NCBI GenBank assembly: GCA_021030905.1
Contig: JAGFMI010000004.1
Span: 1,612,001 to 1,676,000 of the forward strand
Source of the DNA: Pyrenula massariospora
Lineage: Eukaryota; Ascomycota; Eurotiomycetes; Pyrenulales; Pyrenulaceae
Reading direction: 5' to 3'
Length of the DNA stretch: 64,000 bases
The notes below the pieces were generated by a model, which was not told the origin of the DNA, did not search any database, and saw nothing but the letters and a program-made list of their open reading frames with translations. A program made the position numbers and the translations under genes. Shown in pieces: positions 22,272 to 32,433 of this stretch (positions are counted from its first letter, which is position 1; the number at the start of each line of letters is the position of its first letter).

Positions 22272-24331
22272 GCTGGATGATCGGTTGACTCGGCCAAAGT
22301 ATGGTCACCTATGTGCTTGCTCGCCAGACTTTCGTATCCCCTCTCTCGCCTCGATGACGGCGCTCGTTCAAGAGGTGCGTTCAATTCACCGTCGCTCTTA
22401 GACGACCTCACTAGCAACGCATGATATTTGACAACTCTCGGGGGCTGTTGAGTGTTCAGAGCCCGAGGGATTTGGGAATACACATATATCGGTCGCAGAT
22501 ACGACGAAGCACTCATAGACAAGCGCGGAAGATGCTCGACAACGCTAGCAAAACAGCAATTATAACGCTTCTGCAGAGAACAACAATTAGCAACGAACCC
22601 AATAGCGAGCGACATTCATCGGGGGTGTATAAGAGATTGTGAATGCTTCAACCACAACATACTTCTCTAGTCCAATGTTTGTAAGTGAGTGATCGACTGG
22701 GAACTGAAGGAGAGTTAAGACACGGGCGGTCTCTGAGTATAATATTGGGGGTCTAAGGAGTGGACGGTCAGCGCTCTGGAGAGATGGGTTCAATCTCTCG
22801 CAACAGCGTGACCAAGGTGACGGGCAAACAAAAGTGGAGGAGAGGTATTCGTTTTGAGGGGGATGAGGGAGGGAGAGCGGTGCGGTGTTTGTGTGGGTAT
22901 GGTGGTGAAGGGCAAGAAAGAAGGGAAGCCAAACGGACTCCACTGGTGGTGGAAAGCAGGTACCTGGGAGATTCGCTGGATAAGAGTGGGAGGCGAGCTG
23001 GAGCAGGGGACGAGGGCGCCGCGAGCCAATGGACCGACTGGTTGGCCGGTGAGAGCGTGGCTCGGCGCATTCGCGAAATTGGCGGCCGCAAAGAGGGCAG
23101 CGACTCGATTGGCTGCCGCTCGGCCTGGGCGGCCACCTTCCCTAACTTCGACTCGCTGCCTCCCACCACCCCCCTCAGGCACGATGTTTTAGGGACCGCC
23201 TTGATGGAAGTTAGGGACACCACTTCGACCCTCTAGGCGGTAGTCCAGCCTACGCTTCCGAATAGCCCTCCTTCCCCCCTCGCAGTACCGGGGTGCGCAA
23301 TCCTTCTACGGCTTAGGCCACGCCCGCTTCCAGGGAAGATCCCCAGAGTCGCTCGACGAGCACGCGTCCGCTGATCAACCTGATCGTCTCCTCTCCCCCT
23401 CCGTGCTAATCCCTATCGAAATGCCAATCTTATCCCGGACCCACCGCCTCTAGCCGTCTGTCTGCTCGTCCTCTACCCAAAAAAGTCCCGGACAGTTCGT
23501 AAAAAGTTCCAGGAATCCTGTCAAGATGCCTCGTATGCAAGGACCTCTCCGGCCGTCCTTTGGAATGAAGCCGACGCGGACAAGGTGAACCACCATTTCA
23601 CAACTGCACAAGTCGTCTATCATGCGGCTGGACCGCGACATCTACTAGGTAGTCTGTGCCTTGCATTAGGCGTAGGCCGCTCCGGCTAGTCCCAGAGATG
23701 CCAGTTCCCGATATTGCTTCCTCTAGATGCACTTTGCCAAGGGAACCGCTTCCCCTTGCTAAATGATCACATTGCCTCCAGCCCGTGAGACACTATCATG
23801 GTGGAATACCAGACATCAGCACACCTGTCACTATTCTGAAACCTTACCTGGATCGATAGCATAGCTGCAAGATAATTTGGTGCACCGACAATTTTGAGGA
23901 CAATTACACCGATATCTCCCTCAACTCAAACCAGGGTAAGCGGAATTATGAAAATCATCCTCTCGGTTTGACGGAAAGTCTCGCCATTAATGCGACGATT
24001 GTCTGACCCGAGAACACTGTGTTCTTGGTCCGGTATTCCAAGGAACCTCAAGAACGCTACCAAGACTTTTATGCAGCCCATTTGGCTTATCGGACCGTCA
24101 GAATCACTGTATCCGCTCTAACGGCAAGCTTCAGCTGGTGCAATTGAGTACTTTTTTCTCAGCCTCACTCGCCCCCACCGTCACTCTTGACGGTACACGA
24201 ATAATCCCCAGTGCAGTGCTTGAAACACACTAAGCTTGTCACCACGCTGTTGTGCGACCCATCGGAGAATTTTGGTCTGCTCTCAATTCACATGTTCTCC
24301 TATTGAGCGACATCCTTGCGTTTCGTCAAGC
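22272..24331. other. 2-kb divergent intergenic region with a GC-rich core
   Basis: The stretch separates two genes that start away from each other. Positions about 22850-23450 are GC-rich and open in several frames on both strands; these overlapping frames give repetitive, unconserved proteins and look compositional. CCAAT/ATTGG boxes occur near 23026 and 23108. Long transcribed leaders for one or both neighbours, or a non-coding RNA, would fit, but nothing is directly supported. Confidence 0.45.
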
Positions 24332-25438
24332 ATGGGCCCCAAGCACAAACCTCTAAAATCACGCCCATCAGCAGCCACTGCTGCAAACCATAACTCTACC
24401 AATCAAGACAAGGCGTATCTCCCCTTAGAGCTACAGCAGCAGCTACTCAACATCTTCAAAAACGCCCTTCCCCTATCACAGACTCCAACCTTGAAATCCA
24501 CCATTCAAAAAGTCAAAGGCCATCTCTATGATCGCGACTACGACGCGGCTTTTGGCCACCTCGATCATCTCGAAGCCTATGCCATCCGATGGAGTCCAAG
24601 TCGAGCGCTCGCATACAGTGAGCTATTCGCTACCACTGCACCGTTGCGTGCGCTGTGGCATGAGTGTGTCCATCCCACCACTGATCCGAAGATTGTCTGT
24701 ATTGGTGGTGGAGCAGGCGCAGAAGCCGCGGCGCTCGCTGGCCTCCTTCGACTGGGCGTACTCAAAAGAGTTTCTGTCGTGGCGGTAGATGCGGCTGACT
24801 GGTCTGTGGTGGTTGACGAACTTCGCCAAACAATTCTCGAGTCCGACATGGGCCTCCTGGCCGCACAAGATCATGCCCAAGCTCCTACTCCTGCTCCCGT
24901 TCTTGACCCTGCTTCCTATCCTAATGGCAATCCCATCCCCACTACTACTACTCCTCCTCCTGCTACCCTGTCACCGTCTATCGACATCAACACACCTGAA
25001 TTTCATCTCACATTTAAACATCAAGACATCCTATCGATGGACGACACTTCTCTGAGCACTCTCCTTACAGACTGTGTCCTTACAACTGTCCTATTTACCC
25101 TCAACGAGCTCTTTACCTCCTCCCTAGGCAAAAGCACCCAATTTCTGTTGACAATGACTGACTTGGTGCAGCCCGGCTCCCTGCTGCTAGTGGTGGACAG
25201 TAGCGGTAGCTACTCTGAGGTGTCGCTAAAGAGAAACGACGATCCAAAACGATATCCTATGGATTGGCTCCTAGATCACACATTGTTAGAAGCTACAAAG
25301 TCAGGACCCGGGGAAAGCGGTAAGTGGGAAAAAGTCACGAGTGTAAGCTCGAAATGGTTCCGAGTTGATGCGTCTCTTACGTATCCCCTCCCGTTAGAGA
25401 ACATGAGGTATCAAATGCACCTCTACCGGCGTTTGTGA
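24332..25438 (+). CDS. BMT6: 25S rRNA (uridine-N3) methyltransferase, BMT6 type
   Basis: A single exon of 368 residues from the ATG at 24332 (MGPKHKPLKS), chosen over an upstream in-frame frame whose residues are unlike the family. The basic N-terminus suits a nucleolar protein. A helical region (LPLELQQQLLNIFKNAL..., about 30-110) precedes a Rossmann-like SAM-binding loop, KIVCIGGGAGAEAAALAG (about 128-145), then VVAVDAADW as the acidic end of strand 2 and VLFTLNELFTSSLGKSTQFLL as strands 4-5. This arrangement matches the fungal SAM-dependent methyltransferase family (Pfam Methyltransf_34, former DUF3115) containing yeast Bmt6, which methylates a uridine of 25S rRNA during ribosome maturation. 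Assignment to BMT6 rather than a paralogue such as BMT5 is an inference from the family. Confidence 0.82.
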   Translation: MGPKHKPLKSRPSAATAANHNSTNQDKAYLPLELQQQLLNIFKNALPLSQTPTLKSTIQKVKGHLYDRDYDAAFGHLDHLEAYAIRWSPSRALAYSELFATTAPLRALWHECVHPTTDPKIVCIGGGAGAEAAALAGLLRLGVLKRVSVVAVDAADWSVVVDELRQTILESDMGLLAAQDHAQAPTPAPVLDPASYPNGNPIPTTTTPPPATLSPSIDINTPEFHLTFKHQDILSMDDTSLSTLLTDCVLTTVLFTLNELFTSSLGKSTQFLLTMTDLVQPGSLLLVVDSSGSYSEVSLKRNDDPKRYPMDWLLDHTLLEATKSGPGESGKWEKVTSVSSKWFRVDASLTYPLPLENMRYQMHLYRRL

Positions 25439-25818
25439 GGCAACAGACTGTGAAAAGTCCGGGCAATAAAGAACTGGGGGAGACGTGACGTTATATGCCA
25501 ATAGACCTTTTGATGCGTATCCGTATGATTTCTCGACAAAGACATGGCATTTCCTATAAGACATATAGCTGTAGAATTATAGACAGCGCCCTCTTTACTT
25601 GGCAACTTGGGCATAAATCGAGGGAATTAACCTAATTGGTGAGGCTATTTTCAAGCAGATTGAAGTGCTTTTGGCTGTGCGTCTGAAGGCGGCCAATTAT
25701 CTAACCATGACTTGAGCTTCTACGACCTCAGGTCTTCTGAGCTCGATCACGATATCGTGCCCTAGGGCCATGAGAAATCTATTTCCAACCGGTTGTCCGT
25801 CATGACACGCCTACTCTC
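25439..25818. other. convergent intergenic region, BMT6 / RPL22
   Basis: 380 bp shared by two 3' ends. Nothing else recognisable. Confidence 0.5.
25465..25470 (+). terminator. AATAAA poly(A) signal of the BMT6-like gene
   Basis: A canonical AATAAA lies 27 bp after the stop codon at 25438, in the interval expected for a short fungal 3' UTR. Confidence 0.35.
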
Positions 25819-26404
25819 CTACTCATCATCCTCCTCGCCCTCGTCGTTCACTACGTTGAAGAACTTCAATGTGTACACCCCTTTACTCGTGGCCACCACT
25901 CTCAACCAATCTCTCAATTGTTGTTTCTTCAGGTACTTCTTCGTCCTGTTGCCTCATCAGTCCCCGGTGACGCTCGTATGCTCGAGGTCATACGTACAAA
26001 TACTTCAAGTACCTCCCGGAAAACGGGATATGCGCAACGACTTCAATCTTATCACCACCGACCTGACTGATGGTCACGCTGTCGCCGAGATTGCCGACTC
26101 TGCCCTCGACTTTGATGCGATCGTGCAGGAATTTTTCAAAGGCGGAAAGATCAAAGATCTTATCGCTGACAGGTTGGGAGGCGTCGATTGTGTACTGGCC
26201 ACGTGAGCTTTTTTCAGCAAGATAGAAGATTGGATATAGACGAATACGTACCTTAGAAGTAACCTTGGTCTTTGCCTTCGATTTGGCTTTCTGTGGAAGA
26301 GAGTGATTTTAGCCTACTGTTCTGTCCTGAGACTGACATGTGCCGCCCCGCTGGGGTGCGCGAACAGCAAAGCAGTTGGTTTGACGTACTGTCGTAGAGG
26401 CCAT
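25819..26404 (-). CDS. RPL22: 60S ribosomal protein eL22
   Basis: Four exons (26404-26390, 26290-26252, 26194-25998, 25945-25819) encode 125 residues; introns are 99, 57 and 52 bp. The first exon carries only five codons (MASTT), then a basic [13 protein letters not shown] exon. The core shows the family hallmarks [40 protein letters not shown] and [20 protein letters not shown]. The end is acidic (DEGEDDE). The exon 3/4 junction falls inside RYLKYL|TKK. This is a structural protein of the large ribosomal subunit. Small exons and several introns in the first half are typical for fungal ribosomal-protein genes and explain why no continuous frame marks it; a + strand frame over the same bases is a shadow. 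Confidence 0.95.
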
Positions 26405-27469
26405 TTTAGACGATGATGCTGAGAAGGACGCAAAGAGATGGGTATCCTGCGCCTATTGGGGATGCGACGAGCTTGAACGGATTTGATGGATGAGCTGGAC
26501 GACACGAAAAGGTCAAAATATGTCGATAGGGTTCAATGTTAGGGCTTTTCTCTGTGGGGACTCAGGCTCTTGGCGCCGGTGATTCTTGGCACCGACTCCG
26601 ACTGCTACTGAGATAGCAGTGGATGAATTTCTTGCGCAAGACGCCCACCTGACAAATAAATCTCGACAAATTCAATGGATTGGATTTTCATGATGAGTAT
26701 TGTATCATTTGTTATCTACAGACGGTCTCGTTGTGCTCAGTAAACCCAAGGTTCATTCGATGTCTAGCTGTAAGGTTATGACTGGGCTTTACGTTGCGCT
26801 GGCGTGACTTATTGAGGTCTCTCGAGGACCCAGGAACCTGAGGAGAAGGATCATCCCCTTTGCTCAAACCAGAAGCAGGTTGGTCAGGCCATGTCAGAAC
26901 TCTGCTATGAAATTTATGCAGGGTCGTCGGCGACCCGGGGCCAGTGCGTCGATAATTCCGAGACACTGGTAAACGATGGAGCTTCCTTGCCTCACAATAA
27001 GGTAAGCGGCTGATAAATTCTACGGACGTAACATCCACTCGACTATTCATGATTATCTCTATGGCTGCGCCTCGGGGGCGTCGAGGGTTTCTGATGGCCG
27101 GGTTTAAGGTATCAGGCTTCGGGCCCGAAGCGCGGTTGCTGTGGTACTAGTTAGAAGGCGCGAGCCGAGGCATGCATCAATTGGCGGCCGATCATAATAC
27201 AGATGTGCATTGCACAACTTATGACGTTACATGTCGATGCAAACATTTCTGGCAACAGATTCTGATGGAATGCCGTCTTTGCCGTGAGGCGCATATAGCT
27301 GAGACCTCTTTACAGTTTCTATTTAATCTTCTCGAACTGTCACTTCGACGAAATATTTAGTCCTCCCCTTCCCACTACCACATAGCTATCTTTATGCCCC
27401 CTGTATCTCTCTCTGAAATTACGCGACAGTCTTTTTTCGCACAAGGTGTCGTAGCTATTAATAAACGAG
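26405..27469. other. divergent intergenic region, RPL22 / DHA1 transporter
   Basis: About 1.07 kb with the promoters of both flanking genes. Apart from the telobox-like pair near RPL22 and a pyrimidine-rich stretch at about 27360-27430 just before the transporter, I see nothing specific. Confidence 0.5.
26526..26545 (-). promoter_or_regulatory. paired telobox-like CCCTA motifs upstream of RPL22
   Basis: On the RPL22 sense strand the sequence reads GCCCTAAC (26545-26538) and AACCCTAT (26533-26526), 122-142 bp upstream of the start codon. AACCCTAA-like teloboxes and the related Homol-E element are known ribosomal-protein promoter elements in fungi. Function here is inferred from position and sequence. 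Confidence 0.4.
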
Positions 27470-29332
27470 ATGGACATCGTCGACAAAGACATTGAACGGG
27501 CCGAGACGGAGGCTAGAACAAGGAGTCAGAGCCGCTCTCGCCAAAATGAAGGGGAAAAGATTGAGCGCATGTCCACCCACTCATCGTCAAGCTCGTCCGC
27601 CTCTAGTGCCTCCTCTATTGCTCACGGTGCGACGCGCATGTCGCGGATCAACACGCAGAAAGATGAACCACCAAGAGATCTGGGGCGACATCCTACCACT
27701 CTCAGTCGTATCGAGACTGCCAAAAGTCAACACAGCGGCACCGTCGGGGCTGGCTTGAAGTCAAGACAGTCTAAAAAACCACTACCGAACTTCGGCGCCG
27801 GAAAACCATTTCCACCGCCTTTACCTGAAAGAGAAGATTATGTAGTTGAATTCGACGGTCCAGATGACCCTTTACACCCACAGAACTGGACGGCACGCCG
27901 AAAAATCGTCACAGCTGTGATGCTGGGGTATACAACTTTGGTCGCCGCATTTGGAAGCTCGATTTTCAGCGCTGCAACGATTGTGGTAGCCGGGGTGTTT
28001 CATGTGTCTACAGAAGTAGGAACTCTGGGGCTCTCATTATATGTTCTGGGATTTGCGACTGGGCCAATTTTGTGGGCGCCGTTATCGGAATTGAAAGGAC
28101 GAAGATTACCACTTTGTATTGGGATGTTTGGCTTCACAATCTTCTCCTTCGCTACAGCTACTGGTAAAGACTTCCAAACAGTCATGCTGACACGTTTCTT
28201 TGGAGGCCTTTTTGCTTCCTGCCCTCTTGCAGTCGTTGCGGCCGTCTTCTCGGATATGTTCAGCAATCAGCAGCGAGGGCTTGCCATTACGATTTTCGCT
28301 ATGACCGTTTTCGCCGGCCCGCTTCTTGCTCCTTTCATTGGGGGCTTTATTATTGAGAATAAGAGTTTGGGCTGGAGGTGGACCGAATATATCTGTGGGA
28401 TTATGGGTGCACTGGCACTTGTGCTTGACCTCCTATTCTTACAAGAGTCATACCCACCAGTTGTTCTAATGCAGAAAGCAGAGGAACTCCGTCGACGGAC
28501 GAAAAACTGGGGTATTCACGCTAAGCAGGAGGAGATAGAAGTCGACTTTCGCGAGCTCGTTAACAAGAACTTTTCCCGCCCTCTCCGAATACTCTTCACT
28601 GAACCGATTGTCCTTCTTATTTCGATATACATGGCCTTTATTTACGGCCTACTCTATCTCTTCCTCACTGCATATCCAATCGTGTTCCAACGCATACATG
28701 GTTTCTCCCCCGGCATCGGTGGCCTCCCGTACTTTGGAATGATCTTTGGCGAGCTTCTTGCCGGATTCACAATCGTTCTTCTACAGCCAAGCTACAATCG
28801 CAAACTAAAGGCCAACAACAACGTCCCCGTTCCGGAATGGCGGCTACCACCGGCAATAGCCGGCGGTGTCGCATTCGCAGGCGGGCTCTTCTGGTTTGCC
28901 TGGTCCGGCTACCGATCCTCGACTCACTGGATCGTGCCCACCCTCTCCGGCCTCTTGACCGGCTTCGGCCTCCTTTCGATCTTCCTGCAGCTCTTAAACT
29001 ACATCGTCGACGCATACTTGATGTTTGCGGCTTCCGCCATCGCCGGAAATACGTTCTTGCGATCCCTGGCCGGGGCAGGGTTCCCCCTGTTCGCCACGCA
29101 GATGTTCAACGCGCTCCACGTCAACTGGGCGGGGACGCTGCTGGGCTGCGTGGCAGCGGTCATGTGTCCGATCCCGGTGATATTCTGGCTGTACGGGGCG
29201 AAGATCCGGGGGAAGAGCCAGTTTGCGCCGACGATGCCGCCGATGGGGGCGGCGCCGCCGCCGGCGGATGAAGAGGAGGCGGGGGCGGAGTCTTCGAACT
29301 CGGGCCCTGCGGGTGTGAGGAAGGAGGAATGA
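27470..29332 (+). CDS. MFS exporter, DHA1 (drug/polyamine:H+ antiporter) family
   Basis: A single exon of 620 residues. A 120-residue polar, Ser-rich N-terminus (probable phosphorylation region) ends in DDPLHPQNWTARRKIVTA, the family's lead-in to helix 1. Twelve helices follow. Diagnostic features are PLSELKGRRLPLCIGMFGF in loop 2-3 (the MFS A motif region), TRFFGGLFASCPLAVVAAVFSDMF in helix 4-5, GPLLAPFIGGFI in helix 5 (motif C of 12-TM antiporters) and GWRWTEYICGIMG. The C-terminus is Pro/Glu-rich and cytosolic. Fungal relatives include Tpo- and Flu1-type exporters of polyamines, azoles or mycophenolate; substrate cannot be read from sequence. The last 500 bp is markedly GC-richer than the first half. 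Confidence 0.9.
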   Translation: MDIVDKDIERAETEARTRSQSRSRQNEGEKIERMSTHSSSSSSASSASSIAHGATRMSRINTQKDEPPRDLGRHPTTLSRIETAKSQHSGTVGAGLKSRQSKKPLPNFGAGKPFPPPLPEREDYVVEFDGPDDPLHPQNWTARRKIVTAVMLGYTTLVAAFGSSIFSAATIVVAGVFHVSTEVGTLGLSLYVLGFATGPILWAPLSELKGRRLPLCIGMFGFTIFSFATATGKDFQTVMLTRFFGGLFASCPLAVVAAVFSDMFSNQQRGLAITIFAMTVFAGPLLAPFIGGFIIENKSLGWRWTEYICGIMGALALVLDLLFLQESYPPVVLMQKAEELRRRTKNWGIHAKQEEIEVDFRELVNKNFSRPLRILFTEPIVLLISIYMAFIYGLLYLFLTAYPIVFQRIHGFSPGIGGLPYFGMIFGELLAGFTIVLLQPSYNRKLKANNNVPVPEWRLPPAIAGGVAFAGGLFWFAWSGYRSSTHWIVPTLSGLLTGFGLLSIFLQLLNYIVDAYLMFAASAIAGNTFLRSLAGAGFPLFATQMFNALHVNWAGTLLGCVAAVMCPIPVIFWLYGAKIRGKSQFAPTMPPMGAAPPPADEEEAGAESSNSGPAGVRKEE

Positions 29333-30060
29333 GGTGTTATAAGCTTTGCATCTACACGGAGTGATGGGATAATTGGCACAAATGGATGTATAGATACGTG
29401 GTATTTTTGAGCACGGCGTTTGGGAGACAAGAGCAGAATTGGGGCGAGTCAAATTCGTGTTATACTTGCTAGATTAGGCACCTGCGGAAAGGGATATGTA
29501 ATTATACAGATAAACGAGAGTGATGACGCTCACGCGCTAATGCATATAAACAATATTCGCGATAGTCTGTTGGACTTTCGGTACCGCGGGTGATATAACG
29601 ATTGATGAAAATGTGTTTACAAGCCCCAGAAACTTCGTGAATGGTCATTGTGAGCTGAAGTCAGTGTGAATACATTTTAGAGTATACTAAACGCTCGTGT
29701 GAAAAGACCCTCGTGTAAATCGTTGCGGCTTAGCAACCGGCAGGCTGGACGGTCAAAGATGACAAGCTACGGGTCAGAATCGTTAGAATCAGCCCCAGTG
29801 TACAGGAATTTGCCATCTTTTAGAAGCTATATACACTATATATTTCATGTAGGCAAGCGCAGCTCTTATCCATGCATCATATAACGCCGTCAATAAATCA
29901 TCCCTTTCGCCAAGATATTGCGTGAACTAGTGATGCATGAGGTCTTTCCCATACAAGGACCTATCAAAAGAACAGCCGGTATACGCCGCGCCAAACGCTT
30001 CAAGCAATCATAAGCTTTCCACCTCCTCAAACGGGAGACCGTCTCATCGTCAAGATACAT
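29333..30060. other. convergent intergenic region
   Basis: 730 bp, AT-rich (for example 29820-29860), between two 3' ends. No gene seen. Confidence 0.5.
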
Positions 30061-32433
30061 CTAATCAGCGAGCTTCCCCTCGGTCACAAGGTTAACACGT
30101 TTGATAGGATGCAGCAGCATTGGGGGCAGACACATCCTCCCCTCACTGGATAACTCCCACTCTTCGCCCCCGTCATTATTGAACTTGTACCCTAGCCATC
30201 TGTGCCAAAGCACTTCAGGAAACCCAGCGTTGTAATACCAGGTCGTTCCTCTAAAATTGTGCTCTCGATCTCCAAAAACGCTCGTGCGCGCACCGCCGCT
30301 TGCGCCATTGCGTCCACCATTGAATACTGACGCAAGATAGCTGGTTGGCCATCTTCGGTCGATATACTCGGCGTGTGGAGCGTACACGGCCTTGAACCCA
30401 TGCTGAAGCGCACAGCTTCCCGGCCACATCTCGGAAAACATTGTATGCCGATTTAGACTGGTCTCGCGATGCATCGTCATAAGAAGCTTTCTCGAGAGCC
30501 GAGAAGCTGTGATGATCGCTGTTCGTCGGGGTGGAAGGCCTTGCGTCGTATTGTATCCCGTCACGTCTTCTGCAAGGAGCCAGGTGGTGCCATCGGGGTC
30601 GAACAAGGGATTGAAAGTAATCAGATCCGCATCCTCTCTCACACCCCATTCATACTTGTCTTTTTCATAAGTGTTCGGAGGTTTCGTATCAACATCCATT
30701 TCGATATTGTCATCCAAGGGTCGTTCCGGTCCCCACACGGGCTTGTCACCTTGCTGCTTGGCGCCACCAGGAAATCTGGCGCCTCCGGCACCCAACCCAG
30801 ACCACATGTTATTCGCACTATTTGTTCCGTGCTCAGTCTGTACGCGTACCATTTGACGGAAGTCCTCCCAAGGCCCATGTTCTGATGGGATATAGAAACG
30901 TCCATTCCGCTCCCACAAGCCCTTGCGCGGCTGCTTCTTCGCCCATTTCGACACACTATCAAGGAGGTGATAGTAATGACCGGTGTAACGCATGTCCATC
31001 TCCCAATGCCAGACAAAGTCGTACTCAGGGTGCTGCTGAGCAAAGTACTGTAGTGGCATGTATGTCGACCGGTAGACTCCGTGAACGGGTAGCCCGCGCA
31101 TGAAACTCTCTTCAAGCCCGCCGTACATGAGACCCATTTGACGCTCGGTCCAAAGGACGCCCATCCCACGAAACTCCTCCGGAAGAGAGTCACGAAGTAC
31201 CCGGTCATAAGTTTCATCATCAGACCAGATGGGTAGGTTGTCGTCTTTGACATGGATCAAGAAATGCACGATATATTCCCCGCCAGAATGGATTGAGAGC
31301 TCGGAGATGAGCGTTCGGAGGTAGACGATCGCTTCTGGCGTGTACTCGAAGTCCCACCACGTCCTGATGACCACAGCGGTCCTCGGAAGCTTTTTTGCTT
31401 CTCGGTCTGTCTGTTCTTGCTTGTCATTGGATTCTTCACTACGTGAAACAAGTGACCCAATTGGCATGGCTCGGAACTTTTCGACACGGGATTGAGGAAG
31501 CTCCTTGAAGCGACCGATATTTGCTTTCACGCACCGGCTTTGAGCATCGGCCCATTTGACTTTCCGATAATCGACCTCCTCAACGTCGTGCCAGACCTCA
31601 TCCGCGCCTTCTCGATCTCCATTCAATGAAGCCCCGGTTCCCCCTCTGTTCAAGCCGTACCCAATACCGTAAGGTCCTAGACGGCCGAACCGATCGAAAC
31701 AAACGTCTTGCATGCCAAAGAGATCATTCGAGCCCATAACCGGGTCTGGCATACCCCTGGGGATTCCATGAAAAGTTTGCGTGAAGGGTACCTTGATCTT
31801 CCCTGCCGCGTCGAGGTAACAATCAACCTTTGCGCCGTGAGCCGCAGTGTATTCTGCCGAAGCATAATCCGGATACGGGTTGAAAGTGGTGCTCTTCATT
31901 GACGGTCCTTCTATGTCCCGGGCGACGACTGACTCCGTAGAGTTGTCCTCCTCCACCAGCACAGATGGGCCATCGCCAGGATATTCCGGTTTGTTTTCTC
32001 GTCGAGGGATCAAGGCCCTTACACCACCATAGTATCGCTCTAGAAAGGGAAAGCTTTCCCACTGCGGTGGCTTGGGGATGTTCTTTTGCTCGGCGATCTG
32101 AATCTCTACCTGTCTGGCCGATGCCCAGCTCATTTTGAAGAGGCTGAAGATGAATATCGCGAGAGTCAAGAACAGTGTAAGACATAGATATCTTATAATC
32201 GAGGCCGGAAGTCGCATGCGGGGCAGGACTTTGGTTCGTCGTGAAAAGGCATTGCTGAGCATTGGCTGGTAGGAATTGGAAGTCGATCGAGAGGAATAAG
32301 ACGCTGGAGAGTCGGAGTCGGAGTCGCTCTCGTAGGAGCGCGGTACTCGAAAAGCATCCTTTTCAGGGTCTGAGTCTGGGCGCCAGGGGCTAGGGGAATG
32401 ATAGCGCCCTGACGACTTTCGTTGCCAGCTCAT
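30061..32433 (-). CDS. DUF3405 family type II membrane protein, glycosyltransferase-like
   Basis: A single exon of 790 residues starting at the ATG at 32433 (MSWQRKSSGRY). The frame continues upstream only to a GTG at 32544, so the ATG is preferred. A Ser/Arg-rich cytosolic tail of about 75 residues precedes one membrane segment, IRYLCLTLFLTLAIFIFSLF (about 80-100); the rest is predicted luminal or outside. The DUF3405 core has RTAVVIRTWWDFEYTPEAI, a segment with HFLIHVKDDNLPIW, and VWHWEMDMRYTGHYYH, whose acidic E-M-D-M could serve as a metal-binding motif like the DxD of GT-A glycosyltransferases. The family is widespread in filamentous fungi and has no established substrate to my knowledge. 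A Golgi glycosyltransferase is a reasonable inference, not demonstrated. Confidence 0.85.
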   Translation of the reverse strand: MSWQRKSSGRYHSPSPWRPDSDPEKDAFRVPRSYESDSDSDSPASYSSRSTSNSYQPMLSNAFSRRTKVLPRMRLPASIIRYLCLTLFLTLAIFIFSLFKMSWASARQVEIQIAEQKNIPKPPQWESFPFLERYYGGVRALIPRRENKPEYPGDGPSVLVEEDNSTESVVARDIEGPSMKSTTFNPYPDYASAEYTAAHGAKVDCYLDAAGKIKVPFTQTFHGIPRGMPDPVMGSNDLFGMQDVCFDRFGRLGPYGIGYGLNRGGTGASLNGDREGADEVWHDVEEVDYRKVKWADAQSRCVKANIGRFKELPQSRVEKFRAMPIGSLVSRSEESNDKQEQTDREAKKLPRTAVVIRTWWDFEYTPEAIVYLRTLISELSIHSGGEYIVHFLIHVKDDNLPIWSDDETYDRVLRDSLPEEFRGMGVLWTERQMGLMYGGLEESFMRGLPVHGVYRSTYMPLQYFAQQHPEYDFVWHWEMDMRYTGHYYHLLDSVSKWAKKQPRKGLWERNGRFYIPSEHGPWEDFRQMVRVQTEHGTNSANNMWSGLGAGGARFPGGAKQQGDKPVWGPERPLDDNIEMDVDTKPPNTYEKDKYEWGVREDADLITFNPLFDPDGTTWLLAEDVTGYNTTQGLPPRRTAIITASRLSRKLLMTMHRETSLNRHTMFSEMWPGSCALQHGFKAVYAPHAEYIDRRWPTSYLASVFNGGRNGASGGARTSVFGDREHNFRGTTWYYNAGFPEVLWHRWLGYKFNNDGGEEWELSSEGRMCLPPMLLHPIKRVNLVTEGKLAD

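Noticed and set aside
22760-23236. Overlapping frames of 110-158 codons on both strands
   Set aside because: All arise in the same GC-rich block, with repetitive residues and no similarity; probably compositional.
25793-26206. 137-codon + strand frame
   Set aside because: It is antisense to RPL22, whose exons and splice sites are unambiguous.
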